Origin: Paenibacillus sp. J23TS9
GTDB lineage: Bacteria > Bacillota > Bacilli > Paenibacillales > Paenibacillaceae
Length of the DNA: 64,000 nucleotides
Assembly (NCBI RefSeq): GCF_018403225.1
Contig: NZ_BOSG01000002.1
Coordinates: 248,001 to 312,000 of the forward strand
Reading direction: 5' to 3'
The position numbers and the translations under genes were made by a program. A model generated the notes under the pieces. It did no database searches. It saw only the letters and a list, made by a program, of their open reading frames with translations, and was not told the origin of the DNA. Positions 8,895 through 16,905 of this stretch are shown here, in pieces (position 1 is the first letter of the stretch; each line of letters opens with the position of its first letter).

Positions 8895-9548
8895 TTAATA
8901 CGCTGCCGTAAAACGGGAGGCCACAAAGTACGGATCCTCCATCTCATCCATCAATGCTGCGGCCAAATCGCCGGTTGAAATCCGGCTGTCGCCAAGCTCA
9001 TCTGTAATCAAGCGGTCGATGCCAACCCTGAAGTTTCCGATACGGCGCCCTTCTTCCAGCACAGCTGCCGGGCTGAGATAAGTCCACTCCAAATCTGACT
9101 GGCTGTAGATTTCATAAGCATCGGCATGCGCTTTGGCCAGCGGAAAGACCTCCGCCGGGAAGGATAGCGTATCCATGAGCCGGACTCCTTCATCCGTCAT
9201 CAGGCTGCCTGCGCCGCCTACAACCAGCAGACGCTTCACACCGGAGCGGCGCACGCCTTCGACCAGAGAGCGTGCCGCCTCCACCAGCTCTTCTTCTGAG
9301 CCGAACTTGGGACCGTAAGCGCTGATAACGGCTTCACGTCCTTTCGTATGCTCTGCTACGGATGCCGGGTCAAGAATATCCCCCTGCACCACATGCAGAC
9401 GTTCATGCTTTTCGGTTAACCGGGATACATCACGCACTACAGCCGTCACTTCATGCTCACGGCTCAGCGCCTCTTTCAACAAAGCCTGTCCAACCGTGCC
9501 GGTTGCGCCAAATATCGTTATATTCATCGGGTGAATGGTTTCTGTCAT
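8895..9548 (-). CDS. NAD(P)-binding atypical SDR (NmrA/YwnB-like)
   Basis: A 217-residue Rossmann-fold protein of the atypical short-chain dehydrogenase group (NAD(P)-binding, NmrA/YwnB-like). The dinucleotide motif is ITIFGATGTVGQALLKEAL at the N-terminus, followed by GDILDPASVAEHTKGREAVISAYG and VVGGAGSLMTDEGVRLMDT. The sequence YLSPAAVLEEGRRIG is typical of this family. Many members are redox sensors or reductases with unknown substrates. The start is fixed by a GAGGAG site just upstream. Monocistronic, ending at a strong terminator. Confidence 0.85.
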   Translation of the reverse strand: MTETIHPMNITIFGATGTVGQALLKEALSREHEVTAVVRDVSRLTEKHERLHVVQGDILDPASVAEHTKGREAVISAYGPKFGSEEELVEAARSLVEGVRRSGVKRLLVVGGAGSLMTDEGVRLMDTLSFPAEVFPLAKAHADAYEIYSQSDLEWTYLSPAAVLEEGRRIGNFRVGIDRLITDELGDSRISTGDLAAALMDEMEDPYFVASRFTAAY

Positions 9549-9651
9549 GAAATAATCTCCTCTATATCATTTTGCTATAATCGCTTACGCATGTACTCCT
9601 ATTTTACCCTCAAATTCCGTTTCATGCCCGAAAATCTTCATGTTTTATCCA

Positions 9652-10344
9652 TTAACCATGTCTTTCATGCTTATGCTCAAGAACGAATAGCCCCCGCCCT
9701 TCCTGCCATTCCGCATACGCAATGTTTTCAGGCTCGGAATATCCTTTTTGCCTCAGCTGTTCCATCAGCCAGATCTTATTTTTACCCAAGGACTTCAGAG
9801 ACTCCTCATTGATCCGCCCTTCCTCGAGCAGATTATAAGTGAGTCCGGGCTCATCATCTGAAAGCTTCAGATCGGATTTTTGCACCGTTTCATACGCTGT
9901 ATTTTTCATGACGCTTAGCGATCCGTTCGTTTCAAAGATGGCATAGGATACCTCCCGCACGGAAAAGATATCCTTTTGACGAAGCATCATCAGCAGCTGC
10001 TCAAAATCCAGGCGGTTCCGCTTCATTTCCCGGATGTCCACCTCGCCGTTGCGGATCAGGATGGAGGGCGAGCCTTCCAGCGGCCCACGGGTTTTCCTGG
10101 CATATTGGGTTACTTTTTCAAATACATAAGATAAAATAAACCATATGGCAAGCGAAAATAAAAGCTGACCTATATGAACGTCTTCCTGATATACGGTATT
10201 CCCCACCAATTCACTCAGCATGAGTGAAGAAATAAAATCAAAGGGAGTAAGCTGGGAAATTTCCTTCTTGCCCAGAACACGCGTCATCACCCAAAGGCCG
10301 AGAAAACCGATAATCAATTTAACGGAAATCATTCCCATGTCCAT
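9652..10344 (-). CDS. DUF421 membrane protein (YetF-like)
   Basis: A 230-residue DUF421/YetF-type protein. Three N-terminal membrane helices (about residues 5-25, 35-55 and 60-80) include RVLGKKEISQLTPFDFISSL and GNTVYQEDVHIG. The cytosolic domain has the family hallmark EGSPSILIRNGEVDIREMKR then RLDFEQLLMMLRQKDIFSVREV. In Bacillales such proteins are numerous and linked to spore or stress physiology, with no defined activity. The start follows GGGAGG with normal spacing. It is divergent from the MgtC-like gene. Confidence 0.9.
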   Translation of the reverse strand: MDMGMISVKLIIGFLGLWVMTRVLGKKEISQLTPFDFISSLMLSELVGNTVYQEDVHIGQLLFSLAIWFILSYVFEKVTQYARKTRGPLEGSPSILIRNGEVDIREMKRNRLDFEQLLMMLRQKDIFSVREVSYAIFETNGSLSVMKNTAYETVQKSDLKLSDDEPGLTYNLLEEGRINEESLKSLGKNKIWLMEQLRQKGYSEPENIAYAEWQEGRGLFVLEHKHERHG

Positions 10345-10503
10345 AGCAAAACCTCCCTGTAAAGTCCTTTTGGTATCTATTTACCCACCAGAGATACAGA
10401 TTGAAAAATACCTTGTTTGAAGTTTTAAAGGAAGTTTTAGAGGAATATGGGTAATAGTTCAGGAACTCTTTCGTATCGTTTTCTTAAAGGAGCTGATGAA
10501 TGC

Positions 10504-11157
10504 ATGATTACAGAATACATTATCCGTTTGGCGGTAGCCGGGCTGCTCGGGGCCGTTATAGGTCTGGAGCGTGAGCTGAGGGCCAAGGAAGCCGGGCTGA
10601 GGACCCACTTTCTCGTGGCCGTCGGCAGTGCGTTAATCATGCTGGTATCGCAATACGGATTTTCCCAAGTATTAGACCATGATCATATTGCGCTTGATCC
10701 CAGCCGCGTAGCTGCCCAGGCGGTCAGCGGCATCGGTTTTCTCGGAGCAGGCATGATTATTATTGAACGTAAAATGGTACGCGGTCTCACGACAGCCGCA
10801 GGAGTATGGGCTACCTCCGGCATCGGTCTGACCATCGGCTCTGGCATGTATGCTGCCGGGATCAGCGCAACCATCCTTGTCATGATCGGACTTGAGCTGC
10901 TCAGCATGATCTTTAAAACCGGCAGATCGCTGAATATCTCCTTCGAGCTGGAATCCAAAGAATCCGTGCAGCCGATTCTGAATTCGCTTACCGCGAGAAA
11001 AATCTCCATCTCCTCCTATGAGATGGATCAGGATCCGGAACGTCTTGGCATGTATCATCTCAACATTGAAGGCAAAGCCAGACATAACGGCACGCTGCAG
11101 GAGCTGCTGAAGGATCTCGACAATTTGCCGCATATTTTATCCGCGAAGCTGGAATAA
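10504..11157 (+). CDS. MgtC/SapB family membrane protein
   Basis: A 217-residue MgtC/SapB-type protein. The N-terminal half has four to five membrane helices with the hallmarks AGLLGAVIGLERELRAKEAG, LRTHFLVAVGSAL and GIGFLGAGMIIIERKMVRGL, followed by TTAAGVWATSGIGLTIGSG. The C-terminal 80 residues form a soluble ACT-like regulatory domain. Family roles include Mg-limitation survival and modulation of F-type ATPase or membrane potential; the role here is not proven. The start at 10504 is preferred over upstream in-frame codons because AAAGGAG at 10486-10492 precedes it. I saw no M-box-like leader. Confidence 0.9.
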   Translation: MITEYIIRLAVAGLLGAVIGLERELRAKEAGLRTHFLVAVGSALIMLVSQYGFSQVLDHDHIALDPSRVAAQAVSGIGFLGAGMIIIERKMVRGLTTAAGVWATSGIGLTIGSGMYAAGISATILVMIGLELLSMIFKTGRSLNISFELESKESVQPILNSLTARKISISSYEMDQDPERLGMYHLNIEGKARHNGTLQELLKDLDNLPHILSAKLE

Positions 11158-11166
11158 ATCAGGCAT

Positions 11167-11208
11167 ATAAAATGAACTAAAGTTTCACCTTTCTTTAGTT
11201 CATTTTAT
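11167..11208. terminator. 16-bp inverted repeat terminator
   Basis: ATAAAATGAACTAAAG at 11167-11182 is perfectly complementary to 11193-11208, with a 10-base loop. The AT-rich flanks give a T-rich end on either strand. It closes the MgtC-like gene. Confidence 0.75.
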
Positions 11209-11281
11209 GTATATGAAATCTTGTAATCCGGAGCCTGTTATGCAATAGTGAAGACAAAAGCGATGAAGGAGGAATTCGGCG

Positions 11282-12160
11282 TTGTACCTTGCGGCTTGGA
11301 TTGATGCAAATGATATCACCGATACGCAGTCCAGAATCATCGTCACAGGACTTGCGGTCATTCTTTTTCTATGGCTGTACATTCGTACCGCCCGTTCCTT
11401 CAAAAGCGCGGCAACGTCTCGGCTGGATTGGCTGCAGCAAACACTCGGGCTTTACTCCCGGGCAGCAGGTATGCTGGACGGTGATGGAGCCGTGGATTCC
11501 CCGGCTGAGCATGAGCAAGAAACGGAATCCCTGATCCTGCTGCTGAAGCAGTGCAAGGCGGCTCCCCTGATCACAACGGAGCTGCTGGAAGCCATCGACG
11601 CCTATTTAAAAGAACGGGACAGCTCGCGTCATACACAGCTGCAAAAGATGCTGGAGAGAGAGATCCGCCGGCGAATTCGCGAACAGGCATCTATTATCCG
11701 TTCGTTGGATAATCCAGGCTGGGGCATCGGCTTTTGGAAGCTGATCCGTCCTGTCATTCCTTTCGCAGCCCTGGTGCTGATTCTATACTGGTGCCTGCAG
11801 CTGTATCAGGATTTTCATGGACCGGATATCCCGGCATTATCATGGGCAAGCGCTGAGCTGTGGATGCGGTTTGTATCTTGTCTTGCAGCTGTGATTTCCT
11901 TCTACCTCGCCGTCATGACCCCCAGAAAGGATTCAACCAAGGCATCCTATCGTATTCTGGCTTTATTCATTAGCGCTGCTGCGCTGGCCCATTTCGCCGG
12001 CTTAACTGCCGCACCGTACATATTAGCAGTCCAATTCATTCTTTTCCTGGTCGGATTCGGAATCCATCCGAAGCGTTCAAGACGCGACCGGCCCTATGCA
12101 GGCTCTACGGAATTACTCGAAGCTTCCACAGAAACAGAACGCATAAAGCCAGAAAAATAA
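11282..12160 (+). CDS. Membrane protein with charged cytosolic region, unknown function
   Basis: A 292-residue protein with one N-terminal helix (about residues 17-33). A hydrophilic Glu/Leu-rich region follows (about 45-140, probably helical, with KMLEREIRRRIREQ), then four membrane helices in the C-terminal half (for example FAALVLILYWCLQLYQDF and ILAVQFILFLVGFGI). The start is a TTG with AAGGAGG at 11266-11272, spacing 9. No catalytic motif is visible and I do not recognise a family. It is downstream of the MgtC-like gene but separated by a terminator. Confidence 0.7.
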   Translation: MYLAAWIDANDITDTQSRIIVTGLAVILFLWLYIRTARSFKSAATSRLDWLQQTLGLYSRAAGMLDGDGAVDSPAEHEQETESLILLLKQCKAAPLITTELLEAIDAYLKERDSSRHTQLQKMLEREIRRRIREQASIIRSLDNPGWGIGFWKLIRPVIPFAALVLILYWCLQLYQDFHGPDIPALSWASAELWMRFVSCLAAVISFYLAVMTPRKDSTKASYRILALFISAAALAHFAGLTAAPYILAVQFILFLVGFGIHPKRSRRDRPYAGSTELLEASTETERIKPEK

Positions 12161-12210
12161 CCCGTTGACGGACAGCCCTCTATAGGGCTGCATACCATCA
12201 GCGGGTTTTG
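12159..12210 (+). terminator. Plus-strand terminator
   Basis: AACCCGTTGA at 12159-12168 pairs with TCAGCGGGTT at 12198-12207, including one wobble. It encloses a second hairpin, CAGCCC/GGGCTG, and ends in TTTT. It overlaps the stop codon of the membrane protein gene. Confidence 0.75.
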
Positions 12211-12265
12211 CTTGTAATGAATCTTATTTCAGGTTCCTGCCTGTTCATATTCCCTTGCAGCTTAA

Positions 12266-12499
12266 TCAAGCCTGCCGATGGTCCGGAGCCGTCTTTTTCA
12301 GGTCCTGCCTGGTCCTTGCCTTAATCCCCGTCTTGGCTGCTTTGACAGCCGTATTCTCGAAACGCTTCCGCTCCGTCCGTTCCATCTGCACAATCTGGCC
12401 TTCATGCACGACGATATGTAGAGAGCCGAATTCCATGTCATTTAACTGGCCCGCGATCCGCTCAAGCCATAACTGATCCACCTGAAGCCCTTTTGCCAT
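12266..12499 (-). CDS. yezD: YezD family small protein (DUF2292)
   Basis: A 77-residue protein of the YezD/DUF2292 family, recognisable by QLWLERIAGQLNDMEFGSLH followed by IVVHEGQIVQMERTERKRF. The function is undefined, but the family is commonly encoded beside sulfate or sulfonate uptake genes, as here after cysW. The start was set at the ATG preceded by AAGGAGG at 12507-12513; the longer reading frame upstream lacks a ribosome site. The C-terminal 25 residues are Lys/Arg-rich and extend past the usual family core. A gap of about 150 bp separates it from cysW. Confidence 0.88.
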   Translation of the reverse strand: MAKGLQVDQLWLERIAGQLNDMEFGSLHIVVHEGQIVQMERTERKRFENTAVKAAKTGIKARTRQDLKKTAPDHRQA

Positions 12500-12650
12500 G
12501 ACGCATCCTCCTTTTGCCCTCCGAACGTTTTTTAGCGTTTCCTGCTTTATTCTCATTCGATCATGATCATACGCGCACTATTCATTCTTTTCCAACCTAT
12601 TTACTATGTTTAATGTTTACAGTTACATTATCACGCCGCCAAAAAGGCTG

Positions 12651-13511
12651 TCAATGCGCATTTTTCCGGCCGTAAAAACTTTTGATGAAAAGTGTTGCCA
12701 ACGCCAGCAGCAAAAGCAAGGAAGCAACCGCAAAGGACGCGGAAAACTGATATTCGTTGTACAGGATTTCCACATGCAGCGGCAGCGTGTTCGTTTCTCC
12801 CCGGATATGGCCGGATACAACGGATACCGCTCCGAATTCGCCCATCGCTCTGGCGTTGCAAAGAATAATACCGTAAATGAGCCCCCAGCGGATATTCGGC
12901 AGCGTCACCCTCGTGAAAACAACCCAGCCCTTAGCTCCCAGTGTGATGGCTGCTTCCTCTTCCTGCTGCCCTTGATCCTCCATCAGCGGGATCAGCTCTC
13001 TTGCCACGAAGGGGAACGTCACAAACAGCGTTGCCAGCACGATCCCCGGCACAGCATAGATGATTTTGATATCATGATCCGCGAGCCAGGGACCAAACCA
13101 GCCGTTCGCTCCAAACACCAGCACGAAGATCAACCCGCCAATGACCGGCGAGACTGCAAAAGGCAGATCAATCAATGTAATCAGGACGCCCTTGCCCTTA
13201 AACTTGAATTTCGTTATCGCCCAGGCGGCGGCGACCCCGAAGATGGTGTTCAGCGGAACCGTAATCAGTGCCACCAGCAGTGTTAGCTTCAGTGCCGACA
13301 ATGCATCCGGATCCGATAAAGCACTGATATAGACATCCCATCCCTTCTTCAGCGCCTGTGTCAGAACCACGGCGAGCGGTAAGACAATCAACCATAAAAG
13401 CACCAAGCCGGCTGCCCCAATCAGCAGCCACTTCACCCACCGTGCCTCTGTTGCCGCCCGGGAAGTTTGCACCGGGCGTACCGCCGCGGCTCCGGGTAAT
13501 GTTCCGGCCAT
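12651..13511 (-). CDS. cysW: Sulfate ABC transporter permease CysW
   Basis: A 286-residue inner-membrane permease with six helices, the second TM subunit of the sulfate/thiosulfate importer. The cytoplasmic EAA-type loop [22 protein letters not shown] marks the ATPase docking site, and [20 protein letters not shown] is highly typical of CysW. It follows cysT after a single base. The partner ATPase CysA is not encoded nearby, so this permease must share an ATPase made elsewhere. Confidence 0.95.
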   Translation of the reverse strand: MAGTLPGAAAVRPVQTSRAATEARWVKWLLIGAAGLVLLWLIVLPLAVVLTQALKKGWDVYISALSDPDALSALKLTLLVALITVPLNTIFGVAAAWAITKFKFKGKGVLITLIDLPFAVSPVIGGLIFVLVFGANGWFGPWLADHDIKIIYAVPGIVLATLFVTFPFVARELIPLMEDQGQQEEEAAITLGAKGWVVFTRVTLPNIRWGLIYGIILCNARAMGEFGAVSVVSGHIRGETNTLPLHVEILYNEYQFSASFAVASLLLLLALATLFIKSFYGRKNAH

Positions 13512-13512
13512 T

Positions 13513-14352
13513 TTATACCGCCTCCTTTTTCCGGCTGGACCATCGCTGCAGCGAATTGATCACAAGCAGCATTAGGAAGGAGATCAACAGCAGCAGAACA
13601 GCTACCGCTGCGGCTCCCGCATAATCATATTGCTCCAGCTTGGACATGATGAGAAGCGGTGCGATCTCCGTTTTCATCGGCATATTGCCTGATATAAATA
13701 CAACGGAGCCGTACTCCCCGATGCCCCGGGCGAAGGCAAGCGCAAAGCCCGTAAGCAGCGGAGGTACAAGTCCTGGAAGGATGACCATCCGGAACGTCCG
13801 GAATCTTCCCGCTCCCAGTGTTGCCGATGCCTCTTCTGCGTCGCGTTCAGCATCCTGAAGAACCGGCTGCAGCGTCCGGACGACGAAAGGCAGGCCGATA
13901 AACATCAGCGCCAGCGTAATCCCTAGCTGCGAAAAGGCTGCCTTGATCCCCAGCGGCTCAAGCAGGGAGCCGATCCAGCCGTTCGGAGCATACAAGGCAG
14001 TCAGCGATACCCCTGCCACCGCTGTAGGCAGCGCAAACGGCAGATCGATCAGCGCATCACACAGCCTTCTTCCCGGAAATTCATAACGAACCAGAACCCA
14101 GGCCAGTAAAAGACCAAGCACCGCATCAATTAATGCAGCGGCGGCGGATGTGGTAAAGCTGATACGGTAAGAGGCGAGGACGCGCGGATCTGTCGCCACC
14201 TGCCAGAACTTTGCCCAGTTCAGTCCGGTCGAATTGATCAGCAGCGCGGACAGCGGCAGCAGAACGACCAAACTTAAATATGCAACACTGTACCCCATCG
14301 TAAGGCCAAAGCCGGGAAGTACCCGGCTCCGCCCTGTCCTCACTTGGGTCAT
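13513..14352 (-). CDS. cysT: Sulfate ABC transporter permease CysT
   Basis: A 279-residue permease forming the first TM subunit of the sulfate/thiosulfate importer, with six helices. The coupling loop reads [20 protein letters not shown]. The segments [19 protein letters not shown] and [19 protein letters not shown] are CysT hallmarks. The start at 14352 lies about 30 bp after the binding-protein stop. It is closely coupled to cysW (1-base gap), so all three transporter genes are one transcription unit. Confidence 0.95.
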   Translation of the reverse strand: MTQVRTGRSRVLPGFGLTMGYSVAYLSLVVLLPLSALLINSTGLNWAKFWQVATDPRVLASYRISFTTSAAAALIDAVLGLLLAWVLVRYEFPGRRLCDALIDLPFALPTAVAGVSLTALYAPNGWIGSLLEPLGIKAAFSQLGITLALMFIGLPFVVRTLQPVLQDAERDAEEASATLGAGRFRTFRMVILPGLVPPLLTGFALAFARGIGEYGSVVFISGNMPMKTEIAPLLIMSKLEQYDYAGAAAVAVLLLLISFLMLLVINSLQRWSSRKKEAV

Positions 14353-14382
14353 GACTTATCATCCTCTCCTGGCCTACCCGCT

Positions 14383-15483
14383 TTACTTGCCCGGCGTATA
14401 GATTTGGTCGAACACGCCGCCGTCTTTGAAATGCTTGGTTTGCGTTTCTTCCCATGTTCCAAAAACATCCTTCAGCGTAAACAGATTAATAGATTTAAAC
14501 GTATCCTTGTACTGATCAAGTACGCTGGCAAGCGTCGGCCGGTAGAAGTTTTCAGCGGCTATTTTTTGTCCCTCTTCCGAATACAGGTACTTCAGGTAAG
14601 CTTCTGCAACCTCACGTGTGCCCTTCTTGTCGACGACTTTATCCACGACAGCAACCGGAGGCTCTGCCAGGATACTGATCGAAGGATAGATGATATCGAA
14701 TTTTTCAGGCCCGAGCTCCTTCACGGATAGCAGCGCTTCATTCTCCCAAGCCAGCAGGACATCGCCGATCCCCCGTTCAACGAATGTTGTCGTTGCTCCG
14801 CGGGCCCCGGTATCCAGCACCGGCACATGCTTGAAGAGGTCGCGGACGAATTCCTTCGCTTTTTCCTCATCATTGTTATTTTGTTTCAATGCATATCCCC
14901 AAGCGGCCAAGTAGTTCCAGCGTGCTCCACCAGAAGTCTTCGGATTAGGCGTAATTACCTGTACATCGCCCTTGATCAGATCATTCCAGTCCTTGATTTG
15001 CTTGGGATTGCCTTTGCGCACCAGAAACACGATCGTGGAGTTGTACGGCGTGCTGTTCAGATCGAATTTATTTTGCCAGCCCTCATTGATCAGTCCTTTT
15101 TTCTGAATGGCATCAATGTCATAGCCCAGAGCAAGTGTTACCACGTCCGCCTCTAATCCGTCAATGACGGAACGGCTTTGCGCACCGGAGCCGCCATGCG
15201 ACTGCTTAATGGTTATCTTTTGTCCCTTTTCTTTTTCCCAATAGGCTGCAAAGGCTTTGTTGTAATTCTCATACAGCTCCCGGGTTGGATCATAAGACAC
15301 ATTCAGCAGGTTAATTTCTTTGGCGCTGGTCTTGGCTTCGGTGCTTTGACTCTTGCTTTCCGCCGGGGCTCCGGCTCCGTCCTTGGAACCGCATGCCGCC
15401 AGCGCCGCTGTCATTAGCAGCACCAGCCCGATCACCGCTCCCCTTTTTGCCGTCCTGATCCCCATATTCCCTGTTTTCCTCAT
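14383..15483 (-). CDS. sbp: Sulfate/thiosulfate-binding lipoprotein
   Basis: A 366-residue extracellular solute-binding lipoprotein of the Sbp/CysP type, anchored by the lipobox LAAC after an N-terminal hydrophobic stretch. Signature segments are [52 protein letters not shown] and [20 protein letters not shown]. It captures sulfate for CysT/CysW. Start chosen at the ATG with GGGAG 8 bases upstream; an ATG at 15498 is also open. The gene follows a long leader with an operator-like site and an attenuator-like hairpin. Confidence 0.95.
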   Translation of the reverse strand: MRKTGNMGIRTAKRGAVIGLVLLMTAALAACGSKDGAGAPAESKSQSTEAKTSAKEINLLNVSYDPTRELYENYNKAFAAYWEKEKGQKITIKQSHGGSGAQSRSVIDGLEADVVTLALGYDIDAIQKKGLINEGWQNKFDLNSTPYNSTIVFLVRKGNPKQIKDWNDLIKGDVQVITPNPKTSGGARWNYLAAWGYALKQNNNDEEKAKEFVRDLFKHVPVLDTGARGATTTFVERGIGDVLLAWENEALLSVKELGPEKFDIIYPSISILAEPPVAVVDKVVDKKGTREVAEAYLKYLYSEEGQKIAAENFYRPTLASVLDQYKDTFKSINLFTLKDVFGTWEETQTKHFKDGGVFDQIYTPGK

Positions 15484-15604
15484 TGTCCCCACTCCCATAT
15501 TCTAAAAATTGGTTTTGACCCGCCCGGCCGTCTGCTAGCCCATAAAAAAACGGAGAAACCCTGTCCAAATCATGGCGCGCATCCCATTGAATGCAGCAGC
15601 CCAT
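15311..15604 (-). other. Possible Cys-containing leader reading frame in the sulfate operon leader
   Basis: From the ATG at 15604 the frame reads MGCCIQWDARHDLDRVSPFF, with tandem Cys codons at positions 3-4. It runs through the 3' arm of the attenuator hairpin into sbp in a different frame. GGAGG lies 17 bases before the ATG, which is too far, but only 5 before an in-frame CTG. The segment RHDLDRVS recalls the RxHxDLxRVxS pattern of actinobacterial sulfur-gene leader peptides; that comparison is from memory. Translation is unproven. Confidence 0.3.
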
Positions 15605-15630
15605 AATTCGTTTCAGAGGTTCCTCCGTTT
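15544..15630 (-). promoter_or_regulatory. Attenuator-like structured leader of the sulfate operon
   Basis: On the minus strand 15630-15618 pairs with 15560-15548 to form a 13-bp stem with one G-U wobble, followed by seven T residues (15550-15544). The 57-base interior can fold further (ATGG/CCAT, GCAT/ATGC). The T-run exists only in the direction of sbp, and no gene upstream on that strand needs terminating. This therefore looks like conditional termination in the leader. It matches no riboswitch class I recognise. Confidence 0.6.
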
Positions 15631-15666
15631 GTACGGCGAGAACGATGTGAATGCAATTTTATTACA

Positions 15667-15696
15667 ATTATTCCTACCTGTTTAGTATGTTATAAT
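15667..15696. promoter_or_regulatory. Candidate operator in the divergent sbp/ArsR promoter region
   Basis: A 30-bp element with ATTAT and ATAAT at its ends and an inner TTCCTACCTGTTTAGTATG. It lies just downstream of the predicted sbp -10 box, where a repressor would block initiation. It also covers the extended -10 of the divergent gene. It partly resembles the Rrf2-type CymR sites of cysteine-regulated genes in Bacillales; the assignment is tentative. Confidence 0.4.
15688..15696 (+). promoter_or_regulatory. Extended -10 box for the ArsR-type gene
   Basis: TGTTATAAT is a consensus extended -10 element (TGn plus TATAAT). The -35 position 17 bp upstream reads TTATTC, a weak match. It would give a transcript of about 140 bases of leader before the regulator gene. 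Confidence 0.45.
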
Positions 15697-15699
15697 CGT

Positions 15700-15728
15700 A
15701 TTGTAATCACTGCCTACCCCTTCGTCAA
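15700..15728 (-). promoter_or_regulatory. Predicted sigma-A promoter of the sulfate operon
   Basis: On the minus strand TTGACG (15728-15723) and TACAAT (15705-15700) are separated by exactly 17 bases, a near-consensus housekeeping promoter. Start of transcription would be near 15693, giving a leader of about 200 bases containing the operator-like site and the attenuator hairpin. Confidence 0.7.
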
Positions 15729-15840
15729 TCCTTTTTTAAGGAAATTATTGGATTGCATGATCAATACATGGTTCATATTGGAAAATCATTATATAATTGT
15801 GAATGTAGGTTTCATTTTAAAACCTGAATGGAGGCTTGTC

Positions 15841-16755
15841 ATGGAACTGGATACGTCAACCCATTCCCTTCCCGTCTATGAAGCTCTGGCAAGCAGCGTA
15901 AGGCTGAGTATCCTTCAGCTTCTTTCCACGCGGCAGATGAATGTGCGCGAGTTGGCGGAAGCCCTCAGCTTAAGCAGCGCCATCATGACCATGCATGTCA
16001 AAAAGCTGGAGAAAGCCCGGTTGATTACAACCAAAATGGCTCCCGGCAAAGGCGGCGTGCAAAAAATTTGCACCCTTTCCGCCAAAAAAATCGAGATTAC
16101 CCTACCTACGTCCCCTGGGCTTCACCGCAAATCCCATCAAACCGAGGTATCTGTCGGTCATTATACGGATTTTGACCTGCTGCCCTCCTGCGGAATTGCG
16201 ACTGTGGAGCATACGATCGGGGAATATAACGAACCCAGATACTTCTGGTATCCCGAGCGCGTTCAAGCCAAGATGCTTTGGTTCAGCCGCGGGTATATCG
16301 AGTACAAGGTTCCCAACTTTCTGCTCGGCAGCCAGAATCCTGAGGAGCTGGAAATCACTTTCGAGCTGTCTACCATGCTTCCTTTCCATCCTGGCAATGA
16401 GCCGGCCGGCGTCGTCTTTTCTTTCAATAGCATCGAGCTCGGGAAATGGTCCGGTCAAACATATCAGGGTACAAGCCGCGGCATCCATACCCCGGCTTGG
16501 TGGTCCGATCCGGTCAGCCAAAGCGGCCTGCTGAAAACGCTGCGGATGAACCGAAACGGCACCTACATGGATGGAAAAAGGATTTCTGACGTTACGCTCG
16601 ACACTCTTCCCATCCGGGACAAGCAGTGGACCTTCCGGATTGCCGTACCTGAGCAGAACGGCAGCTCCCCCGGCATCACCTTGTTCGGGAGAGGTTTTGG
16701 TAATCACCAGCAGGACCTTCTGTTTAATCTGTATTACAACGAGCAGGAAGCCTAG
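15841..16755 (+). CDS. ArsR-type winged-helix regulator with large C-terminal domain
   Basis: A 304-residue protein. An N-terminal winged helix-turn-helix (about residues 8-85) has LASSVRLSILQLLSTRQMNV, RELAEALSLSSAIMTMHVKKL and a basic wing. A C-terminal part of about 200 residues rich in aromatic residues and predicted strands (FWYPERVQAKMLWFSRGYIE, TPAWWSDPVSQSG) suggests a beta-sandwich ligand domain. No Cys-rich metal site is seen, so it is probably not a metal sensor. The start follows TGGAGG. Its ligand and targets are unknown. It diverges from the sulfate operon, but it may regulate something else, since similar proteins occur near carbohydrate genes. Confidence 0.8.
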   Translation: MELDTSTHSLPVYEALASSVRLSILQLLSTRQMNVRELAEALSLSSAIMTMHVKKLEKARLITTKMAPGKGGVQKICTLSAKKIEITLPTSPGLHRKSHQTEVSVGHYTDFDLLPSCGIATVEHTIGEYNEPRYFWYPERVQAKMLWFSRGYIEYKVPNFLLGSQNPEELEITFELSTMLPFHPGNEPAGVVFSFNSIELGKWSGQTYQGTSRGIHTPAWWSDPVSQSGLLKTLRMNRNGTYMDGKRISDVTLDTLPIRDKQWTFRIAVPEQNGSSPGITLFGRGFGNHQQDLLFNLYYNEQEA

Positions 16756-16844
16756 CCTTCAGCATCTTGTTATCGAACCGAGCCTGCCTGAATCAAGAGG
16801 CAACTGCTGTAATCTTCTTATTGCGGCTGCTAAGATTCCCATGC

Positions 16845-16883
16845 AAAAAAGCAGCCTCTGCATGATGCAGAGGCTGCTTTTTT
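16845..16883. terminator. Strong bidirectional terminator
   Basis: A near-perfect palindrome with GCAGCCTCTGCAT pairing to ATGCAGAGGCTGC, flanked by six A and six T residues. It serves both the regulator gene and the convergent lactonase gene. Confidence 0.95.
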
Positions 16884-16905
16884 ATGTTGAATCCGGTTTA
16901 CAGAT

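Noticed and set aside
10345..10503. M-box magnesium riboswitch ahead of the MgtC-like gene
   Set aside because: The interval is too short and lacks recognisable M-box helices.
15544..15630. Known riboswitch classes (SAM-I, cobalamin, TPP, T-box) in the sulfate leader
   Set aside because: None of the core motifs of these classes, such as the T-box TGGNACCGCG element, is present.
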